From: Winogradskyella echinorum
GTDB lineage: Bacteria; Bacteroidota; Bacteroidia; Flavobacteriales; Flavobacteriaceae
Reading direction: 5' to 3'
DNA: 64,000 nt
NCBI RefSeq assembly: GCF_014297365.1
Contig: NZ_JACOQD010000002.1
Span: 744,001-808,000, forward strand
Of the stretch, positions 54,320 through 60,340 are shown in pieces. The notes beneath the pieces were generated by a model. The model saw only the letters and a program-made list of their open reading frames with translations, ran no database searches and was not told where the DNA came from. Each line of letters opens with the position of its first letter. Position 1 is the stretch's first letter. The position numbers and the translations under genes are program-made.

Positions 54320-54459
54320 TATTGCCAACAATGGCTATAGTTCATTGCGGTTAAATTCCTAATCGGAATTTCAAGCCTTTTTGCTAAATTTATGGTTACG
54401 GCGGAATGATACTCACGTACCATTCCGTAACAAAACCATAGCCAAAACCATTGGCAATA
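54320..54459 (+). repeat. attC-like repeat R-B5 (GGCTATAG stem)
   Basis: TATTGCCAAC (54320-54329) is the exact complement of the B5 start GTTGGCAATA. Outer stem GGCTATAGTTCATTGCGG / CCGTAACAAAACCATAGCC and the two hairpins match R-A8 in Array A. The right junction reads ATTGGCAATA. Confidence 0.9.
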
Positions 54460-54476
54460 ATTTGGGAATGATTCGA

Positions 54477-54500
54477 ATTTGGTGTATATTTACACCAAAT
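54477..54500. promoter_or_regulatory. Operator palindrome of the ParD/ParE cassette
   Basis: ATTTGGTGTA-TATT-TACACCAAAT is a perfect 10+10 inverted repeat ending 9 bp before the antitoxin ATG. It is the expected site for ribbon-helix-helix autoregulation of the toxin-antitoxin operon. Confidence 0.75.
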
Positions 54501-54509
54501 AATTAAATT

Positions 54510-54749
54510 ATGTCAAGACAAAGTATATCATTTACAGAACCTAACGACGAATGGCTGAAAGCCCAAGTCGATGGAAAAGAATATTCAAGTAAAAGCGAAT
54601 TAGTAAACGATTTAATTAGACAAGCTAGAAAACAACAAGTCGAAATTGATTGGATTCGAACTAAATTGGAAAAAGCAGAAAATAGTGGATTTACAAACGA
54701 ATCAAAAAATGAAATTTTAGCTCAATCTAAAAAATTATTAAATGGCTAA
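54510..54749 (+). CDS. ParD-like ribbon-helix-helix antitoxin (cassette B6)
   Basis: A 79-residue antitoxin. The N-terminal RHH strand and helix pattern is SISFTEPNDEWLKAQVDGKEYSSKSELVNDLIRQA, followed by a helical toxin-binding tail. It overlaps the toxin gene by 8 nt, typical of parDE. The operator palindrome sits immediately upstream. Toxin-antitoxin pairs are typical stabilising cargo of large integron arrays. Confidence 0.93.
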   Translation: MSRQSISFTEPNDEWLKAQVDGKEYSSKSELVNDLIRQARKQQVEIDWIRTKLEKAENSGFTNESKNEILAQSKKLLNG

Positions 54750-55029
54750 ATATCGATTAAGTAACGAAGCCAAAAATGACTTAATCCGAATTCATCACTA
54801 TGGAGTTAAAAAATTTGGAATGACTCAAGCAGATAAATACTTTGAATCATTCTTTGAATATTTTGACATTATATCCAAAAGGCCTTTTTCATTCGAGTCG
54901 GTTGATAATATAAAAAAAGACTACAGAAGATGTGTTTGCGGAATAGATAGTATCTACTATAAAATAAATAATAACGTTGTTGAAATAATGGCAATTGTCG
55001 GAAGACAAAATTTGAACGAAAGACTATAA
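54742..55029 (+). CDS. ParE/RelE-family toxin (cassette B6)
   Basis: A 95-residue ParE-type toxin: YRLSNEAKNDLIRIHHYGVKKFG at the start and the C-terminal VEIMAIVGRQNLNERL strand, which resembles the VLHGRQD-type motif of the family. ParE toxins inhibit DNA gyrase; RelE relatives cleave mRNA. Size and arrangement favour ParE. Neutralised by the upstream antitoxin. Confidence 0.93.
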   Translation: MAKYRLSNEAKNDLIRIHHYGVKKFGMTQADKYFESFFEYFDIISKRPFSFESVDNIKKDYRRCVCGIDSIYYKINNNVVEIMAIVGRQNLNERL

Positions 55030-55045
55030 TCTGAATAATAAAAAC

Positions 55046-55184
55046 TGTTGCCAACAAAGTATATAATCCATTGCTAGTTATAGCCTATTTACGAAAGTCC
55101 TCGCAGACTTTCTATCTGTGATTTATTTGCTAATTTTAGTGATTAAACCACGCAACGAAATCATACACTCGACCGTCTGCAATA
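55046..55184 (+). repeat. attC-like repeat R-B6
   Basis: TGTTGCCAAC (55046-55055) complements the B6 start (A)TTGGCAA. Inner hairpin is GAAAGTCCTCGCAGACTTTC with one mismatch. The right junction reads GTCTGCAATA (G at 55175), with a changed core. Confidence 0.87.
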
Positions 55185-55186
55185 AT

Positions 55187-56098
55187 TTGAAAAAACTACT
55201 CTACATACAAGTATTACTTATTTTTATTCTACTTTTTATTCTGCTTTTTCCACGCGGACAGAATTCAGCAGAAAAAGAATTAAATGGAAAATGGCGTTCA
55301 ATTGAATATGAATATAGCACTTGGCACTTTTATCCTGACGGTTTAGTACTTAAATACCCTGATGAAACTGATGAAATAGCGCTTTGGAAATCTAATAAAT
55401 CACAAATAGAATTTGACCTTCGTGATTTTGGTTATGATTCTACTGGAAAACTGATAGATACAATTAATAAGATTTTGATTAATTATAAGCTTTCCAAAAA
55501 TAATGACAGTCTTTTTGGAACCTTAAAAAATAATTGGGGAATTCATGAATTCAGTTTGCTCAGGACAAAAAGCTATATTGAGTATCTGAAGAAAAAGTTC
55601 GACATTGAATTTACATTACCAAAGGATAGTTCTGGTATATATATTGGAAGTACGCATTTTTCAACAATCGGTGGTTATAAACTGCACCCTCTATATGGAT
55701 TAAAAATTTTTATGGAAAGTTCCAACAATGAAATTATTGCAAAAACAGAGCTTTCTGAAAATCTAAATAATTTGGAGTTTGACATTAAAAGGTTTAAAGA
55801 TAGTATTAAACCTTCGTGGTCAGAATATTTTGGAGAGAACGAAATGTATTTGGACCAACGATTCCATTTAAGAGTTTTTGCAGATAAAAACATTCCCGAT
55901 TCAATAATTACAAATAAATTAAAGGTTACAGTTACCCAAAACTCTGAGGATAACAAACATTATCTTGATTATTTAAGAAATCAAAAAGGTGATACATTAC
56001 CTATAAGGATTTATAGAATATTAAAAACTAAAGGAATTGAACCGCGGAATATAAAAGGAAAACAAATAAAAACTATTGCCAACACGGTGTATAATTAA
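55187..56098 (+). CDS. Hypothetical membrane-anchored protein (cassette B7)
   Basis: About 303 residues from the TTG at 55187, which lies in the conserved post-junction ATTTGAAA stretch. A TM anchor (LLYIQVLLIFILLFILLFP) is followed by a lipocalin-like region (KELNGKWRSIEYEYSTWHFYPDG) and a soluble domain. A longer reading starting at 55118 begins inside the repeat and is unlikely. The C-terminal residues (TIANTVYN) and stop are encoded by the trailing repeat. Confidence 0.72.
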   Translation: MKKLLYIQVLLIFILLFILLFPRGQNSAEKELNGKWRSIEYEYSTWHFYPDGLVLKYPDETDEIALWKSNKSQIEFDLRDFGYDSTGKLIDTINKILINYKLSKNNDSLFGTLKNNWGIHEFSLLRTKSYIEYLKKKFDIEFTLPKDSSGIYIGSTHFSTIGGYKLHPLYGLKIFMESSNNEIIAKTELSENLNNLEFDIKRFKDSIKPSWSEYFGENEMYLDQRFHLRVFADKNIPDSIITNKLKVTVTQNSEDNKHYLDYLRNQKGDTLPIRIYRILKTKGIEPRNIKGKQIKTIANTVYN

Positions 56099-56185
56099 TT
56101 GCTTAGTTATGGTATACTTACGATAATCCTTTTATATTTTTATCTTGGATTACATTCACTAAGCAAAGGGCTAAACCACTTAACC
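56074..56185 (+). repeat. Decayed attC-like repeat R-B7 (overlaps CDS end)
   Basis: TATTGCCAAC (56074-56083) followed by GGTGTATAATTAATTGC keeps the left arm. The inner hairpin is degraded (ACGATAATCCTTTTATATTTTTATC) and the right end is only loosely similar (CTTAACCACACAGATTTGAG). The coding sequence of B7 ends inside it. Confidence 0.75.
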
Positions 56186-56239
56186 ACACAGATTTGAGAT
56201 TTTAACTAAAAAAAATGAATCAACAACAAATATTGAAAT

Positions 56240-57031
56240 TTGAAAAATAAAACAGATATAAATGAATTCCATCAACTTCCTATCCTTGATGGGCTAGAAT
56301 TGCTAAATGCCAAATCTTGTACATTTAATTTCCCTTTTCATACGCACAACACATTCAACATTTCGTTGATTCTTAAAAACACTTTTAATACCAAACTTAC
56401 CGATAGATTTTTAAAAGCACCTGTTGGGACAATTTGCATTACTAATGTAAAAGAAGTTCATGCTACACCTTGCGACAACCTAATTGGAAATTCATTTTTT
56501 ACGTTCTATGTTTCGCCAGACGTTATTAGTAAACTTAACAACAACAAGAATGTGTTTTTTAAAGACAACATCATTTATGACCAGAGTATTTTTAGCGAAC
56601 TTTATTATTTATCACTTAATTTCAAACAAAAGGATATTCAGTTTGAGGAGAGACTAAAATCTACATTAACTTCACTAATTTCAAAATATTCATATAACCA
56701 AGACAATAACTACAAAACAAAACAACTTTTTCAAAGTTTTATTAATAACACTTCTTTTGATGGTTTTTCATTAAGTAAAACAGCTTCGGAATTTGGAATA
56801 AGTAAGTACAAATTTATTAGACTATTTAAGCAAGAAACAGGACTTACACCCAACAATTTTATTCTACTAAAGAAAATTGAACAAAGTAAAGAAATGCTAA
56901 GAAACGGAAATCCGATATTTAATGTTGCTATCGACTGCGGTTTTTACGATAACTCGCATTTCTATAAAAACTTTAAACGGTTTATTGGAGTTAATCCAAT
57001 GGAGTATCAAAATGCTTTCTTTTTAAGTTAG
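56240..57031 (+). CDS. AraC-family transcriptional regulator
   Basis: A 263-residue regulator from a TTG start. The N-terminal cupin-like sensor is FNFPFHTHNTFNISLILKN, and the C-terminal double HTH (about 170-262) has LSKTASEFGISKYKFIRLFKQETGLTPNNF and VAIDCGFYDNSHFYKNFKRFIGVNPMEY. It lies 65 bp upstream of the serine hydrolase gene, which it may regulate. It is located just past Array B and may be old cargo. Confidence 0.92.
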   Translation: MKNKTDINEFHQLPILDGLELLNAKSCTFNFPFHTHNTFNISLILKNTFNTKLTDRFLKAPVGTICITNVKEVHATPCDNLIGNSFFTFYVSPDVISKLNNNKNVFFKDNIIYDQSIFSELYYLSLNFKQKDIQFEERLKSTLTSLISKYSYNQDNNYKTKQLFQSFINNTSFDGFSLSKTASEFGISKYKFIRLFKQETGLTPNNFILLKKIEQSKEMLRNGNPIFNVAIDCGFYDNSHFYKNFKRFIGVNPMEYQNAFFLS

Positions 57032-57095
57032 TGCAATATTTTACAATAGAAACGAATCTTAAATCTTCATCTTTGCTCACATAAAACCCAATAAA

Positions 57096-58490
57096 ATGAA
57101 AATTTATCTTTCAATACTATGTGTACTAATATCTACTATTTCATTCTCTCAAAAAAAAGAAGATGCAATTAAAGATTTAGAAAACCAACTCGATTCTTTA
57201 ATTACAAAAACAATGAAATTAGAACATATTCCTGGTGCTTCATTTATCATTGTAAAAGATGGAAAAACTTTGCTCAAAAAAGGTTATGGCTATACAACGT
57301 TAGGCAAAAATGCCAAACTGGTAAATCCCGATTCTACAATTTTTAGAATTGGCTCAATAACCAAAACGTTTACCACAACGGCACTACTTCAACTAAAGGA
57401 TAGAAACTTGATTGACATACATAAAGACGTCAATCAGTATTTGAACTCTGTAAAAGTTCCAAATACGTATAGCAAACCTGTTACAGCATCACATTTAATG
57501 ACACACAGTGCAGGATTTGATGAATTAAGAGGTAGAGTTGTTTATAAAAAAGACCAACAATTATCATTAAAAACTTTTCTCAATGGTAAACTAGTGCGTT
57601 TAAGGAAACCAGGAATCGTTTCAGCATACTCTACTTATGGTATTGCACTTGCAGGATTATTGGTAGAAGATATTAGTGGGTTATCTCTTGAAGAGTATAT
57701 GAAAAAGAACATATGGCAACCATTAGACATGTCAATGACTAGTATAGAATTACCTAAAAATCTGGAAAATAATTTATCCATAGGTTATGAATATAAAAAT
57801 GGAATAAACCTGCCAAAACCTTGGGAGTGGTATCATACTTTTCCTGCTTCCTCCATAAATAGCACTACTGCCGATATGGGTAAGTATTTGCAAATGCATC
57901 TTAACCATGGTAAACTAAAAAATATTGAAATTTTGAACACTGAAACAGCTTTGTCAATGCAGACACAACAACTCTCAGTGAATCCAGAAGTCTATGGTTT
58001 TGCATATGGTTTCTACGAGAAAAATCAATTTGGCCTTAAAGCCTATAACCATGGTGGAGATATGTTGGGATATAGTTCATTTATTACTTTAGTTCCCGAA
58101 ATCAATTTAGGGATTTTCGTTGTTCATCATCATGAAAGTACAAATTTAAGAGCTAAGGTTATATCAAGAGTTTTAGAGCATTTTGGCACAAAAACAGTAA
58201 CTAACTCCAATCCTGAAAGATTACACAATAATGTTTCGGAATTTGCAGGTACTTATAAATGGATGTCTAATTGTTATACTTGCCCAGATAGTAACCAGCA
58301 ACCAACTTATAAAATTACAGTAAATGACGACCGTACACTTTCTGGTTTTGGTAGAAAATTTTATCAGGTAGAACCTCTATTATTCAAAAGTTATGATGGT
58401 AAAAGAATTATGGGGTTTCTACAATCTGAAGACGGAACTATTAAATATATGTCTTTAGGAAATGTGAACGCCTTTGAAAAAATAGAATAA
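57096..58490 (+). CDS. Secreted serine hydrolase (beta-lactamase class C-like)
   Basis: A 464-residue secreted protein with signal peptide MKIYLSILCVLISTISFSQ. The SxxK nucleophile motif is GSITKTFTTTALLQL near residue 88. The tyrosine motif reads YSTYG where YxN would be expected, and HGGDMLGYSS near 327 is the third motif. The extra C-terminal domain (about 385-464, FAGTYKWMSNCYTCP) is typical of peptidase or esterase relatives rather than true beta-lactamases. Substrate unknown. Confidence 0.9.
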   Translation: MKIYLSILCVLISTISFSQKKEDAIKDLENQLDSLITKTMKLEHIPGASFIIVKDGKTLLKKGYGYTTLGKNAKLVNPDSTIFRIGSITKTFTTTALLQLKDRNLIDIHKDVNQYLNSVKVPNTYSKPVTASHLMTHSAGFDELRGRVVYKKDQQLSLKTFLNGKLVRLRKPGIVSAYSTYGIALAGLLVEDISGLSLEEYMKKNIWQPLDMSMTSIELPKNLENNLSIGYEYKNGINLPKPWEWYHTFPASSINSTTADMGKYLQMHLNHGKLKNIEILNTETALSMQTQQLSVNPEVYGFAYGFYEKNQFGLKAYNHGGDMLGYSSFITLVPEINLGIFVVHHHESTNLRAKVISRVLEHFGTKTVTNSNPERLHNNVSEFAGTYKWMSNCYTCPDSNQQPTYKITVNDDRTLSGFGRKFYQVEPLLFKSYDGKRIMGFLQSEDGTIKYMSLGNVNAFEKIE

Positions 58491-58494
58491 AAAC

Positions 58495-58560
58495 TTTTAA
58501 CAACAATATATAAATTTAATTACAAATACAATCCTACCTCTTAATTGCTTAAATTTAAAA
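58495..58560 (+). repeat. Very decayed attC-like left arm
   Basis: ACTTTTAACAACAATATATAAATTTAATTAC and then CTTAATTGCTTAAATTTAAA loosely resemble the array repeat left arm and tail. No barcode partner or hairpin could be identified. Weak call. Confidence 0.3.
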
Positions 58561-58576
58561 ATCTAAAAAAACAATT

Positions 58577-58933
58577 ATGCTAACGGCAATCCACCCTAAA
58601 TTACCAATGAGAGATAAGAATGTTACTAGGGCATTTTACATTAATAAATTAGGCTTTAAAGAACTAGGAACTGTTGATTACGATGGCTATTTAATGCTAG
58701 CCAAAGACCAAATTGAAATCCATTTTTTTGAATTTAAGGACATCAATCCTAAAGAAAACTATGGAATGGTTTACCTTAGAACAGATAATATTGAAGGCTT
58801 ATACCAAGAATTTTTAGACACGAACACCGTAATTCATCCAAATGGACCTTTAGAAACAAAACCTTGGGGACAAAAAGAATTTGCGCTATTGGATCCTGAT
58901 AAAAATCTATTAACCTTTGGGCAAGGCTTATAA
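58577..58933 (+). CDS. VOC-family protein (bleomycin-resistance-like)
   Basis: A 118-residue VOC-fold protein: AIHPKLPMRDKNVTRAFYINKLGFKELGTVDYDGYLML, then IHFFEFKD, and late WGQKEFALLDPDKNLLTFGQGL. It has one full beta-alpha-beta-beta-beta pair and would act as a dimer. Similar proteins bind bleomycin or catalyse metal-dependent reactions; the actual role is unknown. Confidence 0.9.
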   Translation: MLTAIHPKLPMRDKNVTRAFYINKLGFKELGTVDYDGYLMLAKDQIEIHFFEFKDINPKENYGMVYLRTDNIEGLYQEFLDTNTVIHPNGPLETKPWGQKEFALLDPDKNLLTFGQGL

Positions 58934-58946
58934 AAACTTAAATTAA

Positions 58947-59582
58947 ATGCTACGATTTACAATAATATTTATGCTTGGATTAATTGGACACATTTCTTTT
59001 GGTCAAACCGATTCAACTGATGTAAAAGAAACTATTTCCAAGATAGACTCAACTAATGTTGATGCTTCAAAACACGGAAATTTGTTGTCTTATTTGTATG
59101 AATTACAGCAAATTTCAGGTGAAGATAACATTGAACATATAGATTCTACATCTGGTTATAGCATAATTATACCACTTTGGTGGAAAATAAGAGAAACACC
59201 TAATACAAGTTTATTTGGTGGTACATTTCCTGCCATAGATAATATTGAGAATGCCCTTATTTTTAAAGCATTTAATAAATCTGAGCACAAAAACATTAAA
59301 AAGTTTAGAGAATGGGTAATCGAAGATTACAAAATGGGTGACACTCCAAATTGGTCTAATAGTCATAAAGTGCTTTTAAAACAAGAGTTAGAAGATTTTA
59401 AAGATATTGGTAAAGCTTTTAAGGTTCAGTTAATGTGGAATGGAAAATTGTATTCTTGTTGCTATATAATTCTTGAAACTTCAAATTCATATTTATGGAT
59501 AGATTTTACTGCTACTAAAGAAACTTATGATATAAATTTCTCTAAACTAAAAGAATTAATGGAAAATTATAAAACGCTATAA
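58947..59582 (+). CDS. Hypothetical secreted protein
   Basis: A 211-residue protein with a signal peptide (MLRFTIIFMLGLIGHISFGQ). A soluble domain follows with the pattern GYSIIIPLWWKIRETPN and a late YSCCYIILETSNSYLWIDF. No family recognised. It follows the VOC gene by 13 bp on the same strand and converges with the TRIC-like gene. Confidence 0.75.
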   Translation: MLRFTIIFMLGLIGHISFGQTDSTDVKETISKIDSTNVDASKHGNLLSYLYELQQISGEDNIEHIDSTSGYSIIIPLWWKIRETPNTSLFGGTFPAIDNIENALIFKAFNKSEHKNIKKFREWVIEDYKMGDTPNWSNSHKVLLKQELEDFKDIGKAFKVQLMWNGKLYSCCYIILETSNSYLWIDFTATKETYDINFSKLKELMENYKTL

Positions 59583-59599
59583 AGTGTCCAAATTTATAA

Positions 59600-60235
59600 T
59601 CACTCTTCTTTTCTGTAAAGACTAGGTAAACTAATTTTAAACCTTACCGCCAACAACCTAACTAAAATGACTATTAAACCAGCAATTACAAAAAGATAGT
59701 TGCGATCTTCTAAAAACTCACGAAGTATAAAATAGGTTAAACCACCTAAAATACAGGCAGTGGCATAAATTTCTTTTCGAAAAATCACCGGAATTTCGTT
59801 ACATAAGATATCACGTAACACTCCACCAAAACAAGCCGTCATTGTACCAAGTGCAATACAAATAATAGGATGTAAACCTGCAATTAAACCTGTTTCAATG
59901 CCAACAACTGTATAAAGTGCAATACCAATTGTGTCAAATAAAAATAAGGAACGCCTTAGATGTTTTAATTGATTTCTAAATAAAACTGCAAAAACCGTAG
60001 AACCAATAATTACATAGACAAAGGTCATGTTTCGCATCCAAGACACTGGCTCTACACCTATCATTACATCGCGTAAAGTGCCTCCACCAACAGCTGTAAC
60101 AAAAGCAATGATAAGTACACCAAATGGATCCATACGCTTATTCATAGCGACTAAAACACCAGAAATGGCAAAAGCTATGGTTCCTAATATGTCTATTATT
60201 TGAAAAAACATACGTTTATGTTTATTACTTGTCAT
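59600..60235 (-). CDS. Trimeric intracellular cation channel-type (UPF0126/YicG) membrane protein
   Basis: A 211-residue protein with seven hydrophobic helices and the duplicated glycine-rich motif (FVTAVGGGTLRDVMIG and TACFGGVLRDILCN) that defines UPF0126/TRIC proteins. Prokaryotic TRIC homologues are K+-permeable trimeric channels. Complete length. Confidence 0.93.
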   Translation of the reverse strand: MTSNKHKRMFFQIIDILGTIAFAISGVLVAMNKRMDPFGVLIIAFVTAVGGGTLRDVMIGVEPVSWMRNMTFVYVIIGSTVFAVLFRNQLKHLRRSLFLFDTIGIALYTVVGIETGLIAGLHPIICIALGTMTACFGGVLRDILCNEIPVIFRKEIYATACILGGLTYFILREFLEDRNYLFVIAGLIVILVRLLAVRFKISLPSLYRKEE

Positions 60236-60255
60236 TCCGCACTTGATGCGGAATC
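60229..60255. repeat. REP-like hairpin (GTCATTCCGC type)
   Basis: ATTCCGCA-CTTGA-TGCGGAAT forms an 8-bp stem preceded by CTTGTC, a half-element of the GTCATTCC class. It overlaps the first codons of the TRIC-like gene. Confidence 0.65.
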
Positions 60256-60340
60256 TATTTTTATTTTGTATAACATCTTAAAACAAGTTTAGCTTAAGTA
60301 AAATTTACACAATTTTGCTTTTGCCAACCTGGTTCTCTGC

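Larger units (their letters stand above)
49806..56185 (+). mobile_element. Array B: integron-like gene-cassette array (7 clear cassettes)
   Basis: A leader (49806-49857) is followed by B1 49858-51041, B2 51042-51762, B3 51763-52808, B4 52809-53848, B5 53849-54450, B6 54451-55175 and B7 55176-about 56185. All but the decayed edges show start-to-end complementarity. Repeat families are the same as in Array A, so the two arrays share a pool and a mechanism. A further decayed unit (AraC and serine hydrolase) may follow to about 58560. Confidence 0.88.

Noticed and set aside
55118..55186. The extended upstream start of the B7 gene.
   Set aside because: It lies within repeat R-B6. The TTG at 55187 starts just before the TM anchor and after the cassette junction.
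19430..56185. The repeats considered as a CRISPR array.
   Set aside because: Units are about 110-205 bp with internal structure and are separated by whole genes of 0.4-3 kb, not by uniform short spacers. No cas genes are seen.
19430..56185. The repeats considered as MITEs or IS200/IS605-derived elements.
   Set aside because: There are no target duplications or transposase. The match between a cassette's start and the left end of its own distal repeat is not expected for transposon copies. IS605-like ssDNA chemistry cannot be fully excluded from sequence alone.
57096..58490. Serine hydrolase considered as a true class C beta-lactamase resistance gene.
   Set aside because: The YxN motif is altered (YSTYG) and there is an added C-terminal domain, as in esterase/peptidase relatives, so a resistance function is not claimed.
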